NCBI RefSeq assembly: GCF_004352825.1
Contig: NZ_SJRW01000001.1
Location: 682,001-746,000, forward strand
Length of the DNA: 64,000 nucleotides
Source of the DNA: Luteimonas arsenica
Lineage (GTDB): Bacteria; Pseudomonadota; Gammaproteobacteria; Xanthomonadales; Xanthomonadaceae
Direction of reading: 5' to 3'
A program made the position numbers and the translations under genes. The notes beneath the pieces were generated by a model that had not been told where the DNA came from, did no database searches, and worked only from the letters and a program-made list of their open reading frames with translations. How positions within the stretch are numbered: position 1 is the stretch's first letter; the number at the start of each line of letters is the position of its first letter. This document shows positions 17,901 to 26,375 of the stretch, piece by piece.

Positions 17901-19039
17901 CCACCGTCGGCATCCTCGGCGGCGGCCAGCTGGCGCGCATGATGGCCCTGGCCGGCGCGCCGCTGGGCCTGCGCTTCTCGGTGATGGACACCAGCGCCGA
18001 GGCCTGCGCCGGGCAGTTCGCGCCGCTGGTGGTGGGCGACTACCGCGACGACGCCGCACTCGCGCAGTTCGCCGCCGGCATCGACATCGCCACCTTCGAC
18101 TTCGAGAACGTGCCCGCCGAGTCCGCGCAGTGGCTGAGCGAGCGGGTGCCGATGTTCCCCAATCCGCGCGCGCTGGGCACCAGCCAGGACCGGTTGGCCG
18201 AGAAGACCCTGTTCGGCAAGCTCGGCATCCCGGTGCCGGGCTATGCGCCGGTCGACACGCGCGCCGACCTGGACGCCGCGGTCGCGAAGCTGGGGGTGCC
18301 CTGCATCCTGAAGACGCGGCGCCTCGGCTACGACGGCAAGGGCCAGTTCCGGATCCGCGCCGCGGCTGACGCGGGCGCGGCCTGGGAGGCGCTGGGCGCG
18401 CAGGCGGAGATCGGCGGCCTGATCCTCGAGGCCTTCGTGCCCTTCGAGCGCGAGCTCAGCGTGGTCGCCGTGCGCGGCCGCGACGGCGAGTTCCGCACCT
18501 GGCCGCTGACCGAGAACTGGCACGTCGACGGCGTGCTCTCGGCGAGCCTTGCGCCCGCACGCGTCGATCCGGCACTCGAGGCGCGTGCGGTCGCCCACGC
18601 GCGCGCGCTGGCCGAGGCCCTGGACTACGTCGGCGTGTTCGCGCTCGAGCTGTTCTGCCGCGACGGCGAACTGCTGGCCAACGAACTGGCACCGCGCGTG
18701 CACAACTCCGGCCACTGGACGATCGAGGGTGCCGAAACCTCGCAGTTCGGCAACCACCTGCGCGCCGTGCTCGGCCTGCCGCTGGGCAGCACCCGCGCCC
18801 TGGGCCAGGCCTGCATGCTCAACTGGATCGGCGAGATGCCGGCCGCCGCCCCGGTGCTGGCCGAGGCTGGCGGCCACTGGCACGACTACGGCAAGACCCC
18901 GCGCGAAGGCCGCAAGGTCGGGCATGCCACGCTGCGGGCGGATACGCCGGAGGAACTGGCAGAGGCGCTGGAGCGCGTGGGTGCCGCGCTTGGTCGCGAA
19001 TCGCAGGTTGCGCCGGTCGTGGCGCGGCTGCAGGAATAG
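17897..19039 (+). CDS. purK: 5-(carboxyamino)imidazole ribonucleotide synthase
   Basis: The 380-residue ATP-grasp enzyme carboxylates AIR using ATP and bicarbonate, producing the PurE substrate. It begins [20 protein letters not shown], the family hallmark. The ATP-grasp core follows ([12 protein letters not shown], then [17 protein letters not shown]), and the metal-binding end is [18 protein letters not shown]. The ATG overlaps the purE stop. Immediately after the stop lies a long palindrome shared with the convergent gene. Confidence 0.97.
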   Translation: MTTVGILGGGQLARMMALAGAPLGLRFSVMDTSAEACAGQFAPLVVGDYRDDAALAQFAAGIDIATFDFENVPAESAQWLSERVPMFPNPRALGTSQDRLAEKTLFGKLGIPVPGYAPVDTRADLDAAVAKLGVPCILKTRRLGYDGKGQFRIRAAADAGAAWEALGAQAEIGGLILEAFVPFERELSVVAVRGRDGEFRTWPLTENWHVDGVLSASLAPARVDPALEARAVAHARALAEALDYVGVFALELFCRDGELLANELAPRVHNSGHWTIEGAETSQFGNHLRAVLGLPLGSTRALGQACMLNWIGEMPAAAPVLAEAGGHWHDYGKTPREGRKVGHATLRADTPEELAEALERVGAALGRESQVAPVVARLQE

Positions 19040-19045
19040 TCTTTC

Positions 19046-19132
19046 GCAAGCTTCGCCCCCATCGGCCCTTCGGGCACCTTCCCCCACAGGCGGGGAAGTG
19101 CCCGCGCAGCGGGGGATGGGGGCGAAGCTTGC
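19046..19132. repeat. Long intergenic palindrome with 18-base perfect arms
   Basis: GCAAGCTTCGCCCCCATC (19046-19063) is exactly repeated in inverse at 19115-19132. Inside is a second near-perfect hairpin (GGGCACCTTCCCC against GGGGAAGTGCCC, one base missing). It fills the gap between purK and the convergent SOD-like gene. It could serve as a bidirectional terminator, and it has the look of REP/palindromic intergenic elements of Xanthomonadaceae. No second copy was noticed in this window. Confidence 0.8.
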
Positions 19133-19135
19133 CGA

Positions 19136-19723
19136 TCACTTCATGTTCGAAGCGACGAAGTTCCAGTCCACCACGTTCCATATCGCCTCGATGTACCGCC
19201 CCCGCGCCTCGCGGTAGTCCAGCACGTAGGCGTGCTCCCACAGACTCAGTCCGAACAGCGGGCGATCCTCGCCGGTGATGGGCGAGGCCGTGTTGGCCGT
19301 CACCGCCAGGGTCACCGAGCCGTCCGGCCGCTGCAGCAGCCAGATCCAGCCCGAGCCCTGCAGCGCGGTGGCCGTCTCGGCGAAGCGCTGGCGGAAGCGC
19401 GCGAAGTCGCCGAAGCGGCGCGCGATCGCCTCGGCCAGCGCGCCCTGCGGCTCGCCACCGCCGCCGGCCGCGGCCGGCTTCAGGCCGCGCCACTGGAACG
19501 CCAGGTTCCAGACCTGCGCCGCGTGCGCCTGCAGCGCGCCCTGCGTCCCGCGCACGATCTCCTCGAGGCTGGCCGAGCCCATCCCGGCAGCCGGCGCCAG
19601 CGCGTTGACCGCGTCGACGTGGGCGCGGTGGTGGCGGCCGTGGTGGAGGTCTAGGGTGTCGCCCGAAACATGCGGTTCGAGAGCGGTGCGGTCCCAGGGC
19701 AGGGCGGCGAGTTCGATGGCCAT
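19136..19723 (-). CDS. Superoxide dismutase homologue lacking two metal ligands
   Basis: The 195-residue protein aligns end to end with E. coli Fe-SOD (LPWDRTALEPHVSGDTLDLH, SLEEIVRGTQGAL, AAQVWN, GSGWIWL, WEHAYVLDYREARG, WNFVASN). Metal ligand His27 and His164 remain. The ligand in WNH is leucine (WNLAFQW, Leu74), the aspartate ligand before WEHAY is serine (LSLWEHAY, Ser160), and the gateway Tyr34 is His35. Catalytic dismutation therefore looks unlikely. The fold seems intact, with no frameshift. It is divergent from grxD, suggesting a link to iron or redox sensing; that is inference. Confidence 0.88.
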   Translation of the reverse strand: MAIELAALPWDRTALEPHVSGDTLDLHHGRHHRAHVDAVNALAPAAGMGSASLEEIVRGTQGALQAHAAQVWNLAFQWRGLKPAAAGGGGEPQGALAEAIARRFGDFARFRQRFAETATALQGSGWIWLLQRPDGSVTLAVTANTASPITGEDRPLFGLSLWEHAYVLDYREARGRYIEAIWNVVDWNFVASNMK

Positions 19724-19729
19724 GGACGC

Positions 19730-19735
19730 TACAAT
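19730..19735 (+). promoter_or_regulatory. -10 box for grxD
   Basis: TACAAT about 60 bases upstream of grxD, next to the start of the divergent SOD-like gene. A leader of about 54 bases is predicted. No convincing -35. Confidence 0.35.
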
Positions 19736-19795
19736 ACCGCGATCCCCATCACGCGCAGCGCGGCCATCCGCCCGCCGCGCCACGCCGGAGCCGAC

Positions 19796-20122
19796 ATGGC
19801 CATCATCGAACGCATCCAGGCCGAAATTTCCGGCCATCCCATCGTCCTCTTCATGAAGGGCACGCCGCAGTTCCCGATGTGCGGCTTCTCCAGCCGCACC
19901 GTGGGCGCGCTGCGCGAGGCCGGTGCCGACATGGCGACCCTGCACAGCGTCAACGTGCTCGAAGACCCCGAGGTCCGCGCCAACCTGCCGCGCGTGTCGA
20001 ACTGGCCGACCTTCCCGCAGCTCTTCATCAACGGCGAACTGATCGGCGGCTGCGACATTACCCTCGAGCTGTTCGAGTCTGGCGAGCTCGCGCGCATGAT
20101 CGCGGAGACACAGGCCGCGTGA
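19796..20122 (+). CDS. grxD: Monothiol glutaredoxin Grx4 type
   Basis: The 108-residue protein has the CGFS active site (PMCGFSSRTV, about residues 30-38), the TFPQLFINGELIGGCDI glutathione-binding region, and family-typical ends. CGFS glutaredoxins carry and transfer [2Fe-2S] clusters with BolA partners. The start at 19796 (MAIIERIQAEI) follows CCGGAG. It overlaps the next gene by 4 bases (GTGA). Confidence 0.96.
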   Translation: MAIIERIQAEISGHPIVLFMKGTPQFPMCGFSSRTVGALREAGADMATLHSVNVLEDPEVRANLPRVSNWPTFPQLFINGELIGGCDITLELFESGELARMIAETQAA

Positions 20123-20868
20123 GCACGCCCGCGGCCGCCACGGGCGCGCCGGCCGCACTGGCTGGTCGCGTGGTCCTGGTGACCGGGGCCCACGGCGGCC
20201 TCGGCGCGGCCGCCGCGCAGGCCTGCGCGCGGGCGGGTGCGACCGTGGTCCTGCTCGGCCGCAAGGTGCCGAAGCTCAACCGCGTCTATGACGCGATCGC
20301 GAAGGATCCGGCCGGGCTGCCGGAGCCGGTCAACTATCCCTTCGATCTCGCCGGAGCGGACTTCGCGGACCACGCGGAGCTGGCGCAACGCATCGGCGCA
20401 CAGCTCGGCCGCCTCGACGGCCTGCTGCACTGCGCCGCAGACTTCGCCGGGCTGACGCCGCTGGAGCATACCGATCCCGGTGACTTCGCCCGCGCCCTGC
20501 ACGTGGACCTGACCGCGCGCTGGTGGCTGACCCAGGCCTGCCTGCCGCTGCTGCGCCAGGCGCCTGACGCTGCCGTGGTGTTCGTGCTGGACGACGATCT
20601 CCCGGCCGCCTACCGCGGCGCCTACGGCATCGCCCAGCACGGCCAGCACGCCCTGCTCGACACCCTGCACGCCGAGCATGGCAGCGGCCCGGTCCGCTTC
20701 CACGGCCTGCGTCCGGGCCCGATGCGTACCCCGCTGCGCGCGCGCGCCCATGTTTCGGAGGACGACCGCCGCGCCCGCGACCCGGCCGCCGCGGCCGCCG
20801 CCTGTGTCACATTGCTGTCGCCTGCCGGTGCGCCGCACCGAGGCGAGGCCTGGGCGCCGGCGCCATGA
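20119..20868 (+). CDS. Short-chain dehydrogenase homologue (YciK-like) without a catalytic tetrad
   Basis: The 249-residue protein has a standard NAD(P) fold (VVLVTGAHGGLGAAAA; LDGLLHCAADFAGLTP) and tracks YciK. At the catalytic sites the Asn is Asp130 (HVDLTARW), the Ser region reads FVLDDDLPAAY, the Tyr remains (Tyr169), and the essential Lys is Gln173 (YGIAQHG). Cofactor binding may persist but SDR catalysis is unlikely. It starts at a GTG overlapping the grxD stop and overlaps marC by 4 bases, so grxD, this gene and marC form an operon. Confidence 0.85.
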   Translation: MSTPAAATGAPAALAGRVVLVTGAHGGLGAAAAQACARAGATVVLLGRKVPKLNRVYDAIAKDPAGLPEPVNYPFDLAGADFADHAELAQRIGAQLGRLDGLLHCAADFAGLTPLEHTDPGDFARALHVDLTARWWLTQACLPLLRQAPDAAVVFVLDDDLPAAYRGAYGIAQHGQHALLDTLHAEHGSGPVRFHGLRPGPMRTPLRARAHVSEDDRRARDPAAAAAACVTLLSPAGAPHRGEAWAPAP

Positions 20869-21464
20869 CCATCGTTTCCGCGGCCCTGTTGCTGTTCCTG
20901 ATTCTGGACCCGCTGGGCAATGTCCCGGTGTTCCTCAGCATCCTCCGCCACCTGCCTCCGAAGCGGCAGCGGATCGTGCTGGCGCGCGAGCTCCTGATCG
21001 CCCTGGCGGTGCTGATGCTGTTCCTCTGGGCCGGCAAGTACGCCCTGGAGGTCATGCACCTGCGGCAGGAATCGGTGTCGATCGCCGGCGGCATCATCCT
21101 GTTCCTGATCGGCTTGCGGATGATTTTTCCGCCGCCAGAGGGGCTTCTTGGCGAGATTCCGGGCGGCGAACCCTTCATTGTTCCATTGGCGGTGCCATTG
21201 GTGGCCGGTCCCTCGGGCATGGCCGCGGTGATGCTGATGGGCAGCCGGGAGCCCGAGCGGCTCTGGGAATGGAGCCTGGCCCTGGGCGTGGCCTGGGGTG
21301 CGACCGCTGCGATCCTGTTCTGCGCCCCCTGGCTGTACCGCCTGCTGGGCGCCCGCGCCCTGACTGCCGTCGAGCGCCTCATGGGCATGCTGCTGGTGGC
21401 CATTTCGGTGCAGATGCTGCTGGATGGGCTGGCCGGCTACCTGGGGTCGCTCCCGGCGGCGTGA
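20865..21464 (+). CDS. MarC-family inner-membrane protein
   Basis: The 199-residue protein has six hydrophobic segments and the MarC signatures LFLILDPLGNVPVFLSIL and AGGIILFLIGLRMIFP; PLAVPLVAGPSGMAAVML is the second conserved repeat. The family was named from the mar locus but is not required for multidrug resistance; its substrate is unknown. It is last in the grxD operon. Confidence 0.9.
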   Translation: MTIVSAALLLFLILDPLGNVPVFLSILRHLPPKRQRIVLARELLIALAVLMLFLWAGKYALEVMHLRQESVSIAGGIILFLIGLRMIFPPPEGLLGEIPGGEPFIVPLAVPLVAGPSGMAAVMLMGSREPERLWEWSLALGVAWGATAAILFCAPWLYRLLGARALTAVERLMGMLLVAISVQMLLDGLAGYLGSLPAA

Positions 21465-21633
21465 AATCGTCATCCGGCTGTAATATGCCCCGGGTACCGT
21501 GTTAATCTGTTGTTAACCGCTGCCGCTCCGGCGGTCGCGGCGTGTGTGGGGATACCCCGAATTCAAATGCAGTGCCCACATGGACGTCCGGGCGCGCGTT
21601 TCATCTTTTGCCACTCCATAGAGCCCAGAAGCC

Positions 21634-24600
21634 ATGACCCGTCGCAACGCCTTCCGTGTGTCGAAACTTTCGCTCGGCCTGATCGCCGCGCTTGCCGCCG
21701 CACCCGTCTTCGCCCAGAGCGCCACCTCCGCTGGCGTTGGTGGTGTCGTCCTCGGAAGTGACGGCCAGCCGGTCACCAACGCCGAAGTCACCATCACCCA
21801 CGTCGATTCGGGCACGACCAGCCGCGTGACCACCGATGCCAGCGGCCGCTACAGTGCCCGCGGCCTGCGCGTGGGTGGTCCGTACGAGATCACCATCACC
21901 AAGGCCGGCGCCGGCACCAAGACCGAAGACAACGTCTTCCTCGGTCTGAACCAGGTCAACACGGTCAACGCCCAGCTGACCGGCGACGTCACCACGCTTG
22001 CCACCGTGACCGCGGTTGGCGTCGCGGGTGGCTCGGAGATCTTCAGTGCCAACAAGATGGGCACCGGCACCAACCTGACCAACGACACGATCGAGGCGCT
22101 GCCCTCGGCGTCGCGCAACATCCAGGACTACATCCGCCTCGACCCGCGCATCTCGCAGGTCAGCAAGGCCGACGGTTCGATCTCGGCCGGTGGCCAGAAC
22201 TCGCGTTTCAACGTGATCCGCATCGACGGCGTCAGCAATTCCGACCCGTTCGGCCTCGAGGCCAACAACATGCCGACCGAGCGCCAGCCGGTCTCCATGG
22301 ACGCGATCGAGGAAATCCAGATCGACCTGGCCAACTACGACACCACCATCTCCGGCGGCACCGGCGCGGTGGTCAACGCGGTGACCAAGTCGGGTACCAA
22401 CGAATTCCATGGCAGCGCCTACTATTCGCTGCGCGACGGTGACTGGGTGCGCGAGAACCTTCGCGGCATCGAGTTCAACGGCTTCGACAAGGAAGAGACC
22501 TACGGCTTCACCTTCGGTGGCCCGATCATCAAGGACCGCCTGTTCTTCTTCGCCAACTACGAGCAGTTCAAGCGCGACCGCCCGGGCACCAGCCTGTCGG
22601 GTACCCCGTACGGCGATGGCGACATCACCGATACCGACATCCAGCGCGTGATCGCGGCGGCCAACAGCCATGGCTTCGACCCGGGCAGCTTCAACCCGCC
22701 GAGCATCGCCGAGACCGACATCGAGGAATACGCGGTCAAGCTCGACTGGAACATCAACGACAACCACCGCGCCGCGCTGCGCTACAGCAAGACCGAAGAG
22801 ATCGTGCCCAAGCTGGTCGGCTTCGGTGGCAGCAGCATCTCGCTGTCGAGCTACTGGTACAACCAGAACAAGACCTTCGAGAGTACCGTCGCCGAGCTGT
22901 TCAGCGACTGGAGCGACAATTTCTCGACCGAGTTCAAGGTCTCGCAGCGCGACTATTCGTCGATCGCCCAGACCTACGCGGACCTGCCGACGATCTTCAT
23001 CAACAACGTCGGCGCGGGCCAGGACAGCATCAACATCGGCACCGAGCGCAACCGCCACGTCAACGTCGTCGATACCAAGCAGACCACGGTCTTCGGTGCG
23101 GGCACCTTCTATGCCGGTGACCACACCCTGAAGTTCGGCTTCGACTACGAGGACAACGACATCCTCAATTTCTACGGCCGCGACCTCAACGGCGTGTGGA
23201 CCTTCGACAGCCTCGAGGACTTCGAAGCCGGCAACGCGCTGCGCTACGACCTGCGTGCCCCGCGCGCGGGCGGCAGCCGCTCGGACATTCCGGCCGCGTA
23301 CAACTTCGAGAACCTCGGCCTGTTCGTGCAGGACACCTGGGCGGTCAACTACAACCTGACCCTGATGTTCGGCCTGCGCGTCGACATGCCCGAGTTCGGC
23401 AACTCGCCGATCTACAACCCGCGCATCGAGGAGATCTACGGCCTCGACAACAGCGTCACCCTGGACAAGGAGCTGTGGCAGCCGCGCTTCGGCTTCAACT
23501 ACACCTTCGACAGCGAGCGTCCGACCCAGGTGCGCGGCGGCATCGGCCTGTTCCAGGGCGGCAACCCGAACGTGTGGCTGGCCGGTCCGTTCCAGAACAC
23601 CGGTCTGAACTTCGCCACCTACAGCCTGACCGGCGACAACGTGCCGGACTTCGATCCGACCGTGCCTCCGGCCGTTCCGGGCGGCGGTGGCGCCAGCGCC
23701 CCGCGCATCACCGCCGACATCATGGAGCCGGGCCTGGCCCTGCCGTCGATCTGGAAGGCGAACATCGCGTTCGACCACGAGCTGCCGTGGTACGGCGTCG
23801 TGGCTTCGGCCGAACTGCTGCTGACCAAGAACAAGAACGCGCTGTGGTTCGATCGCATCGACATCGGCGACGCGACCCGCTACGGCCAGGACGGCCGCGC
23901 CATGTACTGGAACGACGCCGGCTACAACCCGGACAACATCTCGGGCTTTGGCATCACCCACGGCCGCAACAACGCCAGCAACCGCGCCAACAAGCACGCC
24001 GAGGTCGACCAGGCCATCGTGATCCGCAACACCGACAAGGGTTCGGCCCGCCAGCTGACCCTGGCGCTGTCCAAGCCGGTCGTCGACCAGTGGGGCTGGA
24101 CCGTGGGCTACACCTACACCGACGCCACCGAGTTCAGCCCGGCGACTAGCTCGCAGAACTCGTCGAACTGGAACAACACCATGGTGTTCAACTCCAACGA
24201 CCCGGTGGCCTACAACAGCCGTTACGCCATCAAGGACCGCTTCACCGCGGCCCTGACCTGGCAGAAGGCGCTCTTCGGCGACAACATGACCACCGCCGGC
24301 CTGTTCTATGAAGGCCGCTCGGGGCGTCCGTTCAGCTACATCTACTACAACGACTTCAACGGTGACAGCGCCGGCACGAACGACCTGTTCTACGTGCCCG
24401 CCGGCCCTGGTGACGTCGAGTGGGTGGGCGGCGCCGCCATGGAGCAGCAGTTCTTCGATTGGATGGACGCCAACGCTCCCGAGCTGCGTCGCTACCAGGG
24501 CCAGGTGGCCCCGGCCAACGCCTTCCGCGCCGGCTGGACCAACAGCTTCGACGTCCGCGTGAGCCAGGAAATCCCGATGTTCTTCGATGGCCACAAGGCT

Positions 24601-24849
24601 GAGGTCGCCCTGGACATCATGAATATCGGCAACCTGATCAACAAGGACTGGGGCCTGATCGACGACTACGGTTTCTACGCCACCCGCCGCGTGGCCAACT
24701 ACGCGGGCATCAACCCGGAGACCGGCAAGTACGTCTACAACTTCAGCGGTTCGACCGACAACTCCGGCATCCAGGAGAACAACGGCGACGGCATCAACAC
24801 CGCCGTCTCCCGCTGGTCGGTCATGCTGAGCCTGAAGTACAAGTTCTGA
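21634..24849 (+). CDS. Oar-like TonB-dependent outer-membrane receptor
   Basis: The 1071-residue protein has a signal peptide (LSLGLIAALAAAPVFAQS), then a carboxypeptidase-regulatory-like domain (GGVVLGSDGQPVTNAEVTIT...GRYSARGLRVGGPYEIT, residues ~32-105). A plug domain follows (IEALPSASRNIQDYIRLDP; VIRIDGVSNSDPFGLEANN), then a long beta-barrel ending in SLKYKF, a proper outer-membrane C-terminus. This architecture is that of Oar/OmpA-related receptors, which import large or peptide-like substrates or act in adhesion and protease-linked processing. The substrate cannot be told. The codon use is strongly biased (C-ending), suggesting high expression. Confidence 0.92.
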   Translation: MTRRNAFRVSKLSLGLIAALAAAPVFAQSATSAGVGGVVLGSDGQPVTNAEVTITHVDSGTTSRVTTDASGRYSARGLRVGGPYEITITKAGAGTKTEDNVFLGLNQVNTVNAQLTGDVTTLATVTAVGVAGGSEIFSANKMGTGTNLTNDTIEALPSASRNIQDYIRLDPRISQVSKADGSISAGGQNSRFNVIRIDGVSNSDPFGLEANNMPTERQPVSMDAIEEIQIDLANYDTTISGGTGAVVNAVTKSGTNEFHGSAYYSLRDGDWVRENLRGIEFNGFDKEETYGFTFGGPIIKDRLFFFANYEQFKRDRPGTSLSGTPYGDGDITDTDIQRVIAAANSHGFDPGSFNPPSIAETDIEEYAVKLDWNINDNHRAALRYSKTEEIVPKLVGFGGSSISLSSYWYNQNKTFESTVAELFSDWSDNFSTEFKVSQRDYSSIAQTYADLPTIFINNVGAGQDSINIGTERNRHVNVVDTKQTTVFGAGTFYAGDHTLKFGFDYEDNDILNFYGRDLNGVWTFDSLEDFEAGNALRYDLRAPRAGGSRSDIPAAYNFENLGLFVQDTWAVNYNLTLMFGLRVDMPEFGNSPIYNPRIEEIYGLDNSVTLDKELWQPRFGFNYTFDSERPTQVRGGIGLFQGGNPNVWLAGPFQNTGLNFATYSLTGDNVPDFDPTVPPAVPGGGGASAPRITADIMEPGLALPSIWKANIAFDHELPWYGVVASAELLLTKNKNALWFDRIDIGDATRYGQDGRAMYWNDAGYNPDNISGFGITHGRNNASNRANKHAEVDQAIVIRNTDKGSARQLTLALSKPVVDQWGWTVGYTYTDATEFSPATSSQNSSNWNNTMVFNSNDPVAYNSRYAIKDRFTAALTWQKALFGDNMTTAGLFYEGRSGRPFSYIYYNDFNGDSAGTNDLFYVPAGPGDVEWVGGAAMEQQFFDWMDANAPELRRYQGQVAPANAFRAGWTNSFDVRVSQEIPMFFDGHKAEVALDIMNIGNLINKDWGLIDDYGFYATRRVANYAGINPETGKYVYNFSGSTDNSGIQENNGDGINTAVSRWSVMLSLKYKF

Positions 24850-24874
24850 TCGGTACCACCTGAGTGCATCAAGG

Positions 24875-24907
24875 AACGGCCGGGGCATCGCCCCGGCCGT
24901 TTCCGTT
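24875..24907 (+). terminator. Rho-independent terminator of the receptor gene
   Basis: AACGGCCGGGGC, loop ATC, GCCCCGGCCGTT, then TCCGTTT. The 12-base perfect stem and U-rich tail lie 26 bases after the stop. Confidence 0.85.
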
Positions 24908-24947
24908 TGCGGGCCGCGTTGCGCTAGAGTCGCTGGCCGAAAAGACG

Positions 24948-26366
24948 ATGACGACAGAGAAGAAGAGAAGCCCGATGACCGACGCCGCCCGGCCCGACGC
25001 CACCACCCTGCCCACCGTGGACGCCCGCATCTACCCGCGCGGCGGCCTCGACATCCTCTCGCGCGAGGAAGTGGCCCGCCTCAAGGACGCCTCCTCCGGC
25101 GGCCTGCACGATCTGCTGCGCCGCTGCGCGCTGGCGGTACTGACCAGCGGCAGCGCCAACGACGACCCGCGCGCCGCGCAGGAGATGTACCCCGACTTCG
25201 ACATCCAGGTGATGCAGCAGGACCGCGGCCTGCGCATCGAACTGAAGAAGGCCCCGGCGATGGCCTTCGTCGACGGCGAGATCATCCGCGGCGTGGCCGA
25301 ACTGCTGTTCGCCACCGTGCGCGACCTGGCCTACATGGCCATCGAACTGGGCCCCGAATACGCCGCCGACCTCGAGTCGTCCGCCGGCATCACCGACGCC
25401 GTCTTCGGCCTGCTGCGCAACGCGCGCCTGCTACAGCCGGCGGAGCCCAACCTGGTGGTCTGCTGGGGCGGCCACTCCATCAACCGCGTCGAGTACGAAT
25501 ACACCAAGCTGGTGGGCTACGAGCTGGGCCTGCGCGGCCTGGACATCTGCACCGGCTGCGGCCCGGGCGCGATGAAGGGCCCGATGAAGGGCGCCAACAT
25601 CGCCCACGCCAAGCAGCGCAAGCGCCGCCCGCGCTACATCGGCATCACTGAGCCGGGCATCATCGCCGCCGAATCGCCGAACCCGATCGTCAACCAGCTG
25701 GTGATCATGCCGGACATCGAGAAGCGCCTGGAGGCCTTCGTCCGCGTCGGCCACGGCATCATCGTGTTCCCCGGCGGCGTCGGCACCGCCGAGGAGATCC
25801 TGTACCTGCTCGGCCTGCTGCTGCGCGAAGAGAACGCCCACCTGCCGTTCCCGCTGATCCTGACCGGCCCGGTGGCCTCGGCCCCGTACTTCGAGCAGAT
25901 CGACCGCTTCATCCGCCTGACCCTGGGCGACGATGCCGCCGGCCGCTACGAGATCATCATCGGCGACCCGCAGGCCGTCGCCCGCCGCATGACCGCCGGC
26001 GTGAAACGCGTGCGCGAGGCCCGGATCCAGAACAAGGACTCGTTCTACTTCAACTGGGGCCTGGACATCCCGCTGCCGTTCCAGCAGCCCTTCGTGCCCA
26101 CGCACGAGGCCATGGCCGGCCTGGACCTGCACCACGGCCGCAAGCCGCACGAGCTGGCCGCGGACCTGCGCCGGGCGTTCTCGGGGATCGTGGCCGGCAA
26201 CGTGAAGGAAGACGGGATGCGGCGGGTGGAGAAGTTCGGCCCGTTCCAGATCCACGGCGCCGAGGACATGATGCGGGCGCTGGACGACCTGCTGCGGGCG
26301 TTCGTGGAGCAGCGGCGGATGAAGATTGCCGGGGAATACCGGCCCTGCTACGAAGTGGTGACCTGA
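24948..26366 (+). CDS. ppnN: Pyrimidine/purine nucleotide 5'-monophosphate nucleosidase (LOG family)
   Basis: The protein aligns along its length with E. coli PpnN/YgdH: IYPRGGLDILSREEV, VVCWGGHSINRVEYEY, ICTGCGPGAMKGPMKGA, MPDIEKRLEAFVRVGHGIIV, PGGVGTAEEILYLLG, LAADLRRAFSGIVAGNVKE. The central LOG Rossmann domain carries the PGGxGTxxE motif; flanking domains bind (p)ppGpp in E. coli, where the enzyme cleaves nucleotides to base and ribose 5-phosphate. MTTEKK at 24948 or MTDAAR at 24975 (after GAGAAG) are both credible starts. A -10-like TAGAGT lies at 24925. Confidence 0.95.
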   Translation: MTTEKKRSPMTDAARPDATTLPTVDARIYPRGGLDILSREEVARLKDASSGGLHDLLRRCALAVLTSGSANDDPRAAQEMYPDFDIQVMQQDRGLRIELKKAPAMAFVDGEIIRGVAELLFATVRDLAYMAIELGPEYAADLESSAGITDAVFGLLRNARLLQPAEPNLVVCWGGHSINRVEYEYTKLVGYELGLRGLDICTGCGPGAMKGPMKGANIAHAKQRKRRPRYIGITEPGIIAAESPNPIVNQLVIMPDIEKRLEAFVRVGHGIIVFPGGVGTAEEILYLLGLLLREENAHLPFPLILTGPVASAPYFEQIDRFIRLTLGDDAAGRYEIIIGDPQAVARRMTAGVKRVREARIQNKDSFYFNWGLDIPLPFQQPFVPTHEAMAGLDLHHGRKPHELAADLRRAFSGIVAGNVKEDGMRRVEKFGPFQIHGAEDMMRALDDLLRAFVEQRRMKIAGEYRPCYEVVT

Positions 26367-26375
26367 GCCGGCTGA

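Noticed and set aside
21601-24888. 1095-codon open frame on the minus strand
   Set aside because: It is the mirror of the Oar-like receptor gene. The translation is an improbable Val/Ala/Asp/Gly mixture, typical of antisense frames in C-biased GC-rich genes.
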